From contig NC_081405.1 of NCBI RefSeq assembly GCF_030272615.1, positions 469,636,008 to 469,700,007 of the forward strand: 64,000 nucleotides of DNA, read 5' to 3'. The first letter of the stretch is position 1. The number at the start of each line of letters is the position of its first letter. The notes under the pieces were generated by a model. It saw nothing but the letters and a program-made list of their open reading frames with translations. It searched no databases and was not told where the DNA came from. Shown here in pieces: positions 45,101-55,996 of the stretch. The translations under genes were made by a program, and so were the position numbers. The DNA comes from Cryptomeria japonica. Its lineage: Eukaryota; Streptophyta; Pinopsida; Cupressales; Cupressaceae.

Positions 45101-47821
45101 AATGTCTTGAGATTGGATCAAGACTGTTGCAATTAATGGAGTGTTCTCAACGGTCAGGATTGAACCGTTTGAATTCCTTAACCTAACAGGTTTAGGGTGT
45201 AGGGTTTATGCTATCGACCTATCTGTTTTCCTATAAGGTCGATGTTGTGTCTCTTTCGAAGGTCGTTGGCAAAAGTTGTGTGTGTGTATCCAAGAGAAGG
45301 GATACGTGATTCTTGCCAGACCAAAAGGAGAGAAGTGATACCTGCAGAGTGTAAGTGCAGAAGGTGAAGAGGAGCTTAAGCGGATCTGCATTAGCATTGA
45401 GTGTTGTTACCAGATCATTGTAATACCTATTGATCTCTAACCACCTCAACAGTTCAAAAATCCCTTAACAGGGTAGCCTTAACCGACTTGTTGTAAATCC
45501 TTTAATAGGGTAATTCAAAGCTATTGAGTTCAAAATCCTTTAGCTATTGAGTTCTTGAAATCCTCTAACAAGGTAACCTTTAACAGGGTTTAACCCTTAA
45601 TCGGGTATTCTAGCCATCCCTTAACCGGGTGATCCCTAAAAGGATCGGTTCCTAGCAAAACCTATTGTAATGTCTCTAACTAGACAAGGCTCCTAACAGA
45701 GCGGACTTCTAAAGAGTTCAAAAACAACTTGTGGGTATTCATCTCCACCGTAGTTTTTCCCAGTTGGGTTTCCACGTGAAAAATATGTGTGTCATGTGTG
45801 ATGCTTTTATCTTGTGATGCTTTCCTATTGCCTGTCAAGCATATGATGGTTATATGTTTTATGCCTATCAATAAAACATGTTGAACTAGACGTTATTATG
45901 ATCTGATGATAGATTACCTATTTATGCATAAGGGTGAAATGGTAGTGTAGTCTTGAGTTGAGTGAAAAGCTAAGTGAGTAACCGGTTAATGCTTATCTCA
46001 GTCACTCTTAGCTTTACCGGTTGCACTCTGTTTCAAACCGGTGTCACTGTTTGCTAGTCATTTAAAGTGTCTGCTGTCAAACCGGTTTAGAATTGTATTT
46101 TTGTCTGTACTGATTCACCCCCCCTCTCAGTACCAGGTTAGTACTATCTATTCATCATTGAGTTATCATTGGTCGCCTAGGACAAAGTGTGTAATCCTAA
46201 GTGCAAGGGGGGTTTAGGTATTAAAGCTCTTAAAACATTTAATAAAGCTCTTCTTGCTAAACAGATATGGAGGGCTTATGGCATAAAGAAAGATTGGAAT
46301 CAGGTGTGGTTTGATAAATATATTCATGACCAACCCCTTCATTCTCTTCTCTACTCTGAAGACATCCCTGCTAGGTCTTTCATATGGAATAGTATAACCA
46401 AATCCATAAAAGTTGCTAAATCTGGAGTTGGATGGGTCCTTGGTAAAGGTGACAAAATCAGGTTCTGGGAGGATGCTTGGATTAAAGATGAACCTCTCTT
46501 TAACCAAGATTGCAATCAATTCATTGATGAATGCAAAAGAAGGTATGAGCCTATGGTTTGTAATTACTAGAAAGAGAATAAATGGGTGACACTTGATGCT
46601 ATTTATGTTGGGTTTTCGGTGCTCCAACAAGATCTGTTGTCATTTTCTGTTAATAAAGATTTTGATGATGTTTTTCTTTGGAAGAGCAATCCCAAGGGTG
46701 ACTTCACTGTTGCTTATGCCTATAAAAATACTTTTACTCAGATCAGTAACCCAATATGGACTAAAATCTGGAATAGAGTTCTTATTCCTAAAGTTAACAT
46801 GTTTTTTTGGCTTGCAGTTCATAACAGGATTCTTACTATTGACAACTTGACCCGTAGAGGCTTCATGCTTCCTAACAGATGTGAGCTATGTTTGAAAGAG
46901 GAAGAATCAGTGGATCATTTGTTTATCCATTGCTCCTTTATTTGGGAAATCTGGAGTAAATTTTGGGAGAAATGGAAAGTTGAATGGGTTATGCATAATA
47001 GTCTCAAGGAAGTTGTTTGGCAATGGATCTTTCCCACCAAATATCCTCTCATCAAGACTCTCTGGTCCTTGATCCTTCCCATGACCTGTTGGTATATCTG
47101 GAAGGAGAGAAATAACAAAATCTTTAGGGAGGCTAAGTGCACGTCTCAGGTAGTTTTTGAAAAAAATTGCAGGGCTATAAAAGAAAACATTAATATTCCT
47201 CACAAAAATAGCAAGCAATGGATTTCTTCTAACATGAATGACATTGAGAAGGGTATCCTTACTGAATGGAATTTGATTAACAAGGTTTGAAAATCTGACA
47301 ATAAGATCAGGAGAGAAAATGTTGTCTGGAGATTTCCCTATTATGATTGGGTCAAGGTGAATTTTGATGGGGTTGCCAAAGGCAATCCTGGGAAGTCAGG
47401 AGGGGGAGGAGTTATCAAAAATTCTCATGGTGTTTGTATTGCTGCTATTGCTCCCTTTGGAGTTCAAAACAATCATGTTGCTAAAGCTCGGGCTATGTTG
47501 AAATGTCTCCAGCTTGCTCAAGGTTTTAAATTTAAAAAACTATGGCTGGAAGGGGATTCCCTCAATATTATTCAGGCTATTAAAGGTTCTAGCTCCCCCT
47601 CTTGGAATATATTCAACATTATTGAAAATGCAAAAAAGTTATTAAAAGACTATGATAGTGTTTTCATCTCCCATACTCTAAGGGAAGGTAATAAGGTTGC
47701 TGACCTTTTAGCTAATGAGGGGGTTTATTTAGAGGAGGACGCTAAATATATCGAAGAAGCCTACTGTAAAAGGGATGTCCAGGTGCAATTATTATTTGAT
47801 CGTGTCAATGGTTCAAGTTAA
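42110..47821 (+). pseudogene. LINE ORF2: endonuclease, reverse transcriptase, zf-RVT and RNase H
   Basis: Begins MKVISWNIRGLNG. APE-type endonuclease at 42110-42830: VQETKMS, VVTNIYAPN, LLMGDFNTLL, RLDRSL, IGSDHYPI. RT at about 43450-44640: DKAPGPDGFP, FIIKLDLAKAYDRVEW-like core, SSRGLRQGDPISPILF; the catalytic FADD is FVDG (44168-44179), so one Asp is lost. A solo LTR (44638-46168 plus duplication) splits the frame. zf-RVT at 46586-47000 (KVNMFFWLAVHNRI, RCELCLKEEESVDHLFIHCSF). RNase H at 47357-47800 (NFDGVAKGNPGKSG, LEGDS, GNKVADLLANEG), with the usual catalytic Glu replaced by Lys (AKARAML). Several stops and frameshifts. Confidence 0.93.
44638..46168 (+). mobile_element. Copia-type solo LTR (1531 bp) in the LINE
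   Basis: TGTTGGCATT...GAGTTATCA, flanked by the perfect 5-bp duplication TTGGT (44633-44637, 46169-46173); removing it restores the LINE frame (KKRIALV... then AWDKVCNPKCKGGLGIK). No PBS, PPT or second LTR inside, so it is a solo LTR left by recombination. It shares the mini-hairpin array (45462-45720), a 26-base block (45749-45774) and the CACCCCCCCTCTCAG tract (about 46116-46132) with the LTR at 18725. TATA-like CCTATAAGG near 45229. Confidence 0.92.
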
Positions 47822-49722
47822 TTTTATCATTACCCCTTTGGGTCCGGATATCAAAGGCAGAGATTGGGGTTATGTGAAGTGTCAGTTGATGATTTTTTTA
47901 AGGCGTCGTTATTATGATCAATGGTGTGACGGGGATAATCATAATAAGTGTTGGATCATCATGACCATCATTAAATACTCCTTCAAAATCAAGGTGAGCA
48001 CCTTGTTTTTTGAACCCAACATTTTGTTCAAGAGCCTGCGTTTAAGTTTTGGTCTTCAGTTTGTTAGCATTTTATGCACTGTTGAAAACCTCGACCTGCA
48101 TTTCAACATGGGAGGTAACCTTAACAAGAATGAACCCTCTGGTTGTGATAATTGGAAAAGTGAGTGGAAAGTTTGGAGGAGGCTCCATAGATATGGTTTC
48201 ACAAAATACATGGAAAAATTGCATGGCAGCAAAAAGTCAGTGTCTCGCGGCTTTGCTAAGGGATGGAACAACAACAAAGTCACTCTATTTGGGGAGACCT
48301 GGAAGCTCGATGAGGATTTAGTGGCAGAAGTAATGGGATTATAGAAGGAAGGCACCAAGTTCTACAGAGACTGAAAGTTTGCAGCCGAAGCTATAAAAGA
48401 TTTCCCTAAAACTGATGATGAGAAGGTTTGGCTCGTCAAGAAAGACAATGTTTCGTACTACCTCCTTCATCAGGTAAAGTCCTTCTGGCAGAAGATGCTA
48501 AGGGTTTTGATGGAATTTCTAACTATCGATGGTAGATTCACGAAGGTTTATAACTATCATTTTGCTATTCTTAACCATTTCCGCCATGGGGTTAAGATCT
48601 CTTTGCCTTTCTATTTATCTTCTTCCTTGAATGAGAGTTTGCCTAACCATGCCAAAAAACCCAATTCCTACCCCATAGCTCATCAAGGGCTCATTCTTCT
48701 TATTTATGAACACTTGAAGAAAAAAGCTAGGGTTAGTAAGGATGATCATTTGGTGGCAAATGCACATATTTCAAATAGTCGCGTTGATTCTGAGTCTGAT
48801 GATGATTTTTCAAATGTTCCTCTCCATAAAAAAGGAAGGGTTGATGATGTTGATAAAGAGGACACAGATGTTGAAGCTGGTATGGAGGAAGAATAAGGGC
48901 AGGAGGCTGATTATGAAGCAGAGAGTGAGAAGAAAGAGGATGGTGGAGAAGAGGAGGAGGTGAAGAGAAAAGTTTTTGTTGAAAAGCCTGACTCAAACCC
49001 TATTGCTTCGGATAACAGGAATGTTGCCCAGAATACCATGGAGGAAGCTAACCCTAATTATGTGAGCTTTGAGCATGGAAGGGAAATGACGGACTCCATT
49101 TTGAACGCAGCCAGAAATAGCACGCTGGAATTTTTCAATTTCCAGAAATGGGTAATTGAAAATATTACCAGTATTTAGAATAAACAGAGGGATTTGGAGT
49201 ATAAGATTCGGGATTTATTAAGGATTCCAATACTGGGAAAAAGGATGCAGAGGTGGAAACCAATGAGGCAGAGGATGAAATTGAAATGTAGGATTGGTCG
49301 GAAAAAGATTTGATAAAGGGAGACTTGAAGCATCTGGAAGACGTGATCAAAATTGTCAAAGATAAGGCCGAGGTTGAAAATGAAGCCATCATCAATCGGG
49401 TTGCTAAAACTGAGAAGGCTTTGAAGAGTTTCATGAATCACAGTCTTGAGGTCTTGAGGGTTTCATCTCAAAATATGAATGCCCTAGTGGATTGTCTGGA
49501 GAGGAACCAACAAAACAAAGATATGGTGGTCATTGATGATATGCCGACCTCCAACTCTGCTCCCCAAACTTCCAGGTGTAGAACTAGGCAGATGGCTTAT
49601 GATTTGGAGATAAAGACTAAAGACATTCATCTAAAGTAGGAGAACAAAGACTTGAGAGAGGCCGCTAAGGCTATGATGATGCTGGTCAAGGACGCAAAAG
49701 AGTCCATAAAATTTTTTATTTG
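47810..49722 (+). pseudogene. LINE third ORF: helical domain, acidic linker, coiled coil
   Basis: Follows the RNase H stop and lies inside the LINE target duplication, so it belongs to the LINE. One frame runs 47775-49178 with stops at 48342, 48372 and 48894; a shift near 49215 leads to 49310-49722. The first 220 or so codons look globular: WRRLHRYGFTKYMEKL, then RGFAKGWNNNKVTLFGETW, then LVAEVMGL and KFYRD; YNYHFAILNHFRHGVKISLP; HQGLILLIYEHLKKKAR. An acidic stretch (48780-48960) and a coiled coil (49310-49460) follow. The pattern reminds me of retrotransposon ORF1/plant-mobile-type domains but I cannot name a family. Start could be near 47810 or the ATG at 48107. Confidence 0.6.
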
Positions 49723-49880
49723 AAATGTAATTATGGTCTTTTTTTGTCAGTCTCTCGTTGGCTCTATGCTGTCCTTTTTCCTAGCTGTTGTGTTTTCTGC
49801 TGGTCTTTTGCAATGTTTTTGACTTTGTTCTGTTTTCTCTTGCTTCTTTCATGCTTATCTTTTCTTAATGTAAGCGGGTT

Positions 49881-49915
49881 TCAGGTCCCTTAAAACCTGA
49901 TTTTCCTTAATAAAA
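49881..49915 (+). other. LINE 3' stem-loop and tail
   Basis: TTTCAGGT-CCCTTAA-AACCTGATT forms a small hairpin, followed by TTTTCCTTAATAAAA. Such 3' structures can be the RT recognition site in plant LINEs. Confidence 0.5.
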
Positions 49916-49930
49916 AACATCTTCATTATA

Positions 49931-51827
49931 ATCTAACATGTAAAAAGAAGCTTTATTTGTTACTTATAGTCATTCATCATGCAATTTTTTCTAATCATAT
50001 ATCATTATTGAATATGATACTAAATGCTAAAGCTCTATTTAAATTTAATGTAGAAGGAATCCCTTGAGCACATTAAGTGATTACAAGTTCAAAATGTTAC
50101 AATAGTTAAATGAAAATAATAGGAAAAGTATAAAATTCTTGAATTGATTATAAATGAGAAAAAATCTAATAAATTATGCAATAGAATATTTGTAAGTTGC
50201 ATGGGTCTAATAATTTCCTAAATTTGTGATTTGTTTGATCTACAAACATGAACTCTATTAGTTGAGGGAGGATGGTGTGAATTGAGAGGGAACCCATTTT
50301 GAAATTTAGGAGTTAGTCTATATATTTCATATTTGAAATGTATATTAAATGTAATTTATGTACCAATTGGTAGGCATTTACATTTTGTTTATATCTTATA
50401 GGCATTTTATCTATTATTGATTGAGTTGTTAAAAGAGAATTGATTACACGTAATGTGGAATAGAAGGTATCATGGTTAAAAATCAAGGTTTTAAATATGA
50501 CAGGTTGAAAATATGTCAAGTTTTTAAATATAACAGGTATGATTAAAAAGTCAATTTTGGATTTGTTTAGGATTAGAATTCAAACATTAATTTATTTTTT
50601 AAATTATCAAATATTTATTCAATTTGAAGACTTGATATGAATGTTGATGGCCATGTTTTATATAATTAGACAAAAAATACACATTAAATATGCAAATTCA
50701 AACTATTCAACATAATGAAAAAGAGAAAACATTTTATTTTAAATCATAATATTTTAATATGGAATCTTTATGTGCAATGAATTAAATTAGCATGTCTCAT
50801 TAAAAATAAATTTTGACTACTATTTTTTGTTTTTAAATATGAGATGACAAATAAATGTATATATTTTCATGTACTGATATAATACTTCAAATTAAACAAC
50901 TAATTAGATTGTAGTGAATGACATTTTACTATATATTTATTGACATTTTATATTTAAACAATAGTTACAATATATTCTATTAATAAACTACAATATAATG
51001 ATATACACAATTATCAAAACACGCTCAACTATTAAATTCTTTCTCCATACTTTGTTTTATATAACATTGGAGTTCCCAAATTTTTTTATTTTAATCTATA
51101 TAATAATAATCATAAGTGCAGGACCGTATAAAAGCATATCTATCACATGATTTTTTTTTCCTTTCTAATATGCCTTTATTTTATGAAAGGTCAAATTTAC
51201 TAACTTCTTGCCCTTCTATTGGAGACATTTTTAATCTATACAACTAAAGATACATATAAAAAAGCTTTTGAAACAATTAATTTATACTTTTAAGATAAAT
51301 AATGTGCGAAGATTGATGAGGATGATAATGACACGTTATAATATCATTTTTTTAGGTTAAAATTTTACAAATTTAGTGAATTCAAGATATTTTTTTTAAC
51401 TAGTTCAATGATCATTTGTGATGGCTATTACTTATATTAAAAGCGAGCAGTTTATTGCCTATTTGAGTTAGGTAGTTTGTTCTTAAAATAATAGATTTTA
51501 AATTATATTAAAATATAATTCATTTCAATCGAAAGATTATGATATGTTTTATTTAAAACTTGTAGAATATAAGATATTTTTAAATTTCATTAAAATTAGA
51601 TATAAGAAGGAAGATAATTAAAATATTCTCTTATTTCAATTTATTATTTAATATTTTTACATGTGTATTTATAAGATGGTGATAAATTTTATAATTGAAA
51701 AGAAAAAAAAAATTCAAATAAATAAAGTAATAAGTAATAATTAGTAAATATTTTAAGATTGTGTGTTAAGATTATTATAATATTAAATTTTTTTTTAACA
51801 ATTTATCTTCAAAATTTATAATTGAAG
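49931..51827. other. Very AT-rich spacer
   Basis: No gene, terminal repeat or transposon motif seen. Confidence 0.55.
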
Positions 51828-53939
51828 TTTTTTTTTTGAATAAAAGGGGTAAAAACTTTATTGAAACACAAACACAAAAATTACAAGGAGGGCCAAAGCC
51901 CCGAGGCCCCAAAAAAAAGCCTTGGGCCCAGTCCAAGATCAACCAACATCATAACTATCCATGTCCTTAGCAAAAATCTTTTGCAAGTCCTGACAGTAGT
52001 CCAGGGAGAGATGCTCCCATACTTCAATTTTCCAATCACTGTCATGTTCTGAAGCCCACTTAGCCAAACAATCAGCTGCTCTATTCCATTCACGAGGAAT
52101 GTGGATGAAAGACACCTGCTCCATTAAAGAACTAATTTGAAGAATCTGTTGAACAATCCCTGCAAGCTGCCAATGAATCCCACTCGCCTTCTTCTCTGTA
52201 AGCAAATTAACAATAATTTGTGAATCTGATTCACAGATAACCTTCCTTCTACCCAACTCCCAAGTCTACTCTAAGGCATAGAGAATAGAAAGTCCCTCCA
52301 TAAAATTATTAGATTGCCTCTGTTTATGCATCGAAAAGAAAAAAACCACCTCCCCCATACAATTCCTACCTACACCACCAACCCCTGCAAGGCTTGGGTT
52401 ACCCCTGGAGGAGCCATCAGTGTTAATGTTGATAAACTCATCCTGAGGGGGTCTCCACCTTCGCACCCTTTGGACCTTCTTCATAGCGCCTCTACCTCTT
52501 CTGACACAAGCAGAGACGGGAGACAACTCCTGCCAGCCAAACCTACTCACAATATCTGCCTCATCTCTATCCAAAGGAAAATTCACATCACATTTGGCTT
52601 CCACTATCTCACGAATCATAACCATAATTATATTCCACACTTGTTGCACTAACAGTCTGGCCTCACGAAAGATCCTTCTGTTCCTCTCAAGCCAAATCTG
52701 CCAGAGTATAAAAATGGGCCCAACATACCAGATCGTCTAAAGGAAGGGGGATGAGATCGGAGGTCTACCCAAACTGCTCCAAAACTCACCAGAGAATATG
52801 CATGAACACAAGGATGCTTCCACACCCCCACCAGTAATGCCAACTAAGCATAGAGAAGGGGCATCTGAAGAAAAGATGTGAGGAATCTTCCTCCCCATTA
52901 CCACACAAAGCACGCATCGAAGGCCCCAAGAATTCCCGCTTGCGAATATTATCCCAGGTTAGGCATCTATTCCAGACCAGAGTCCAAGCGAAGCAATTGC
53001 ACTTCAGCCAAGAAGAATTATTCCAAACCTGTTTCCACCAATTTACCTCTCTCCCCTCCAATCTTCGGTTCAACAGAACCTGGTAACCACTAGCTATGGT
53101 AAAGACGCCCTTAAGATTCAGAGACTAGGCAAGTCCATCCCAACACTTGATTCCACTATAGTGTCTACTCGCCAAAATGCTATGCAACTCCACACACTCT
53201 TCCTCATCCCTGCAACCGACCACTCATTAGGATCCTTCCACCGCTCCAACTCTAGCTGCCCACACCTGTAAACAACCTTGAAGTCGCTCACCCTTGACCG
53301 CCCTGCCTCCAAAAACCTCTGGCTAAGGTTCCCAAGATTAGGAAACTGATCGAGGATGGGGGGGGTACCCATCCCAGGAGTCGTTCCAGAAAAGGACCTC
53401 TTCCCCACTCCTGCAAAACCAAAAGAGACCTTCCTTAATGAGAGAGGCCCCCTTCTTGAGAGTGTACCAAATCGTAGAGCCTTTTCCCTCAAGCGGATAT
53501 CTTGGGACCTCCTGCATTGGGATCCTCTACATATATTTGTAAGCCAAAATCTTAGCCCAACCACGATCCTGCTCGACACACCACCTCCAGTACAATTTGG
53601 CCACCAGAGCCTCCCCGAATAAGATAGCCTATCGTAAACCAAGCCCCCCCGCCTGCTTCGGGCTACACACCAAGTCCCAATGGACAAGACTCCATTTAGA
53701 AGAGGATAGATTGCATGCCCATAAGAATTGCCTTGCCAAAGAGTCCAAACCCTTCAAGAACCACTTAGAAGCCACTTGAAGCATACAACGATAAGTTGGA
53801 AGAGCCTGAACCACCAACTAAATCAGTTGAACCCTCCCAACAAATGATAACCATCTATGAGTCCAATGATCAACCTTCGAGTGGAATTTATCCAAGATAC
53901 CCTGCCATGACTCCCGAGGGGGGTTACCAGGAGAGATAG
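51828..53939 (-). mobile_element. Second LINE, 3' part, interrupted by the LTR element at 53940
   Basis: The minus strand reads RT end, zf-RVT, RNase H, 3' tail. The tail has AATAAA (51862-51857) and a run of ten A (51837-51828). The frame stops abruptly at 53940, where the LTR element begins; the rest of the LINE should lie beyond 64000. It is from a different LINE family than the one at 40397 (little protein similarity outside motifs). Confidence 0.85.
51939..53939 (-). pseudogene. ORF2 C-terminal part of the second LINE
   Basis: Segments on the minus strand: 53939-53629 (WQGILDKFHSKVDHWTHRWLS, VVQALPTYRCMLQ, KQAGGLGLR: end of RT), 53687-53118 (connecting region), 53073-52786 (zf-RVT: CFAWTLVWNRCLTWDNIRKR, ALCGNGEEDSSHLFFRCPF) and 52649-51939 (RNase H: ININTDGSSRGNPSLAGVGG, MEGLSILYALE, VICESDSQIIV, REWNRAADCLAKWASEH). 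All four RNase H catalytic acidic residues (D, E, D, D) are present. Stops (for example near 52265) and frameshifts make it a pseudogene. Confidence 0.88.
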
Positions 53940-54276
53940 TGTACGTTAGGAAATAGGAAATCATCACAAAACAAGATAAACATAATAGCTCAATCACAAA
54001 TACATTCATTGTAATGAATCTATCCTAAGACACACTCAATAGAGACATGAAAACAAAGCATACAAAACTAGAAATTATGCAAACCATAGACACGATTTGA
54101 ATGCTCCTTCATGCGGCTCCATTGTTCTTCTTTCCTCTCCAAATAGTTGTGGATCTCACCTACAAGTGCACACACAATTGAAAGCAAGTAGACGGGATTT
54201 TTGATCAAGAGTACTAGAAGCTTAGATTCGATAGTCTGATTAAGGATTATTCTCATTATTGATGAAGATCATCCAA

Positions 54277-54284
54277 TTTATAGA
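54277..54284 (-). promoter_or_regulatory. LTR TATA box of the young element
   Basis: CTATAAAT on the minus strand, repeated at 63237-63230 in the 5' LTR. The identity break in the inverted LTR piece falls 20-30 bases downstream, where transcription would start. Confidence 0.6.
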
Positions 54285-54894
54285 AGAATTGGAGAGATGA
54301 CAAGATTAGCATGATTCAATTCAAATGGAAATTGCAAATCAATTATGTCAATTATGACAAATTATGACAAATTATGCACTTTCTATGCAAAATTTGTTGA
54401 TTGATAATTCATGACAATTTATGACAAATTTCTATGTCAAGAATTGATTGATTGTCAATTATGACAAATTTATGACAAATTGACATGTCATTTCTATGAA
54501 TTTAGGAGAGAAATAGGAGGAAATTGAAATTAGGAATTAGAAAATTAAGAAATTAGAGAATGAGGAAATTAGGAATTAGGTAAATTAATTAATAATTTGT
54601 CGTTTATTAATTAATTCACAAAGAGGAATAATTAGCCAATTAAATGAACATTTAATTGCAATGAGAAGACTTAGGATAAATAAACAATTTATTAATCCTA
54701 AAGGAAGAAAATGACACACAAGGTTAAATGATTAAATCACGAAACCCTAGAAGATGAATTAGGTCTTGAAAGATAATTGACTCGATCATGATTTGATTTT
54801 GGATTGATAAATGACCAATGTGATAAATGATTTGATTGAGAAATGCACCAAGGAACACTGACAAATTGATCCAAATTAACATAATTGAGACAAA

Positions 54895-55165
54895 CAACGA
54901 TCGATGACAAATTGATCGCAAAATGACAAGATCAAACAAGATGACAAGAGTTGTTGACAAAATAGATTGCAAAACGACAGGATTGAAAATGACCACGACT
55001 GATGACAAATCAATCGCAAAATGACAAGATCGAACATGACAACGATCGATGACAAATCGATCGTTAAAACGACAAGATTGAAGGATTGATGATAAATTGA
55101 TCGCCAGATGACAAGATTGATAAGAGGGCAACGATCGATGACAAATTGATCACAAGATTGACAGG
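54895..55165 (-). repeat. Degenerate palindromic tandem repeat in U3
   Basis: About five copies, 40-65 bases apart, of arms CGATCGAT and ATCGATCG around GACAA (one perfect copy near 55045-55065), each followed by CAAAATGACAAGAT-like sequence. Confidence 0.7.
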
Positions 55166-55459
55166 AGGACAAAACCCTAATTAGGATTGACGATGTCCAA
55201 AATGATGACAAATAAGCACGCACATTGATGCAATAGGATAAGATCGATTAAAATCATGACTGGATAGTGTTGTCGACAAGACCAAATTCGAGAGCGTGAT
55301 AAATGAAGAATGTAGAAGAATGACTCGATGTTCGCAAATGATAAAGACCAAGTACGAATCATAGGAGAAATGTTAATGCGACTCAAAAACCTAAAATGAG
55401 GCAATGCGCAAATGTTAAAGCATGACTCCACAAGCGTTGACCATTTTTAGGTGTCTACA

Positions 55460-55474
55460 TTTTGCACCTCTTTG
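55460..55474 (-). other. Polypurine tract of the young element
   Basis: Minus strand AAAGAGGTGCAAAA directly before the LTR start TGTAGACAC. Confidence 0.8.
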
Positions 55475-55519
55475 AGACAATGCGATTTTAAGCGTTGTTT
55501 CAAAGAACAATAATAAATC

Positions 55520-55996
55520 CTTGCATAGCAATTTGTCATATACATGTCATAATTTTGCTATTCTTGATTTGAATTTCCATTCGAATCACTATCATGCTAA
55601 TTTGATCTTTTTCTCCAATTTCTCTATAAATTGGATGAATTTCTTCAATCTTGGCTAATAATGAAAATAATCCTTAATCAGACTATCGAATCTAAGCTTC
55701 TAGTACTCTTGATCAAAAATCCCGTCTACTTGCTTTCAATTGTGTGTGCACTTGTAGGTGAGATCCACAACTATTTGGAGAGGAAAGAAGAACAATGGAG
55801 CCGCATGAAGGAGCATTCAAATCGTGTCTATGGTTTGCATAATTTCTAGTTTTGTATTCTTTGTTTTCATGTCTCTATTTAGTGTGTCTTAGGATAGATT
55901 CATTACAATGAATGCATTTGTGATTGAGCTATTATGTTTATCTTGTTTTGTGATGATTTCCTATTTCCTAACGTACATTAATTGGTGAACCCGATG
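55520..55996 (+). repeat. Inverted chimeric LTR 3' part plus PBS
   Basis: On the + strand, 55657-55977 is the inverse of 53940-54260 with about four mismatches, then the same PBS (TGGTGAACCCGATG, 55983-55996). Left of 55657 the similarity drops sharply, although a TATA box (55624-55631) and scattered U3-like phrases remain. The left edge is unresolved (about 55480-55520). Confidence 0.8.

Larger units (their letters stand above)
40397..49915 (+). mobile_element. L1-type LINE with three ORFs, apparently full length
   Basis: Bounded by a near-perfect 15-bp target duplication: AACATCTTTATTATA at 40382-40396 and AACATCTTCATTATA at 49916-49930 (one mismatch). The 3' end is CCTTAATAAAA, preceded by a small stem (TCAGGT/ACCTGA, 49881-49900). 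Contents in order: ORF1 (DUF4283 plus CCHC knuckle), ORF2 (endonuclease, RT, zf-RVT, RNase H), then a further ORF. A Copia solo LTR is inserted at 44638. Without it the LINE is about 8 kb. All ORFs carry stops. Confidence 0.9.
53940..55459 (-). repeat. 3' LTR of the young element (1520 bp)
   Basis: On the minus strand TGTAGACACCTAAAAATGG...CCTAACGTACA. TATA box CTATAAAT at 54284-54277. U3 (54290-55459) contains a dense array of TGACA motifs and palindromic repeats; R-U5 is about 54255-53940. Confidence 0.95.

Noticed and set aside
46593-46850. Second frame overlapping LINE zf-RVT
   Set aside because: Out-of-frame shadow of ORF2.
54068-54256. A 62-codon frame that recurs at 63021-63209 and, inverted, at 55663-55849
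   Set aside because: It lies in R-U5 of the LTR. Its recurrence follows from LTR duplication, not protein conservation; a short leader peptide cannot be excluded but is not supported.
54895-55165. Replication origin or iterons
   Set aside because: Palindromic repeats lie in LTR U3 of a eukaryotic retrotransposon; a promoter or enhancer role is more sensible.
55177-55431. Minus-strand frames in 54724-55431
   Set aside because: They read through U3 palindromic repeats and have no counterpart motif.
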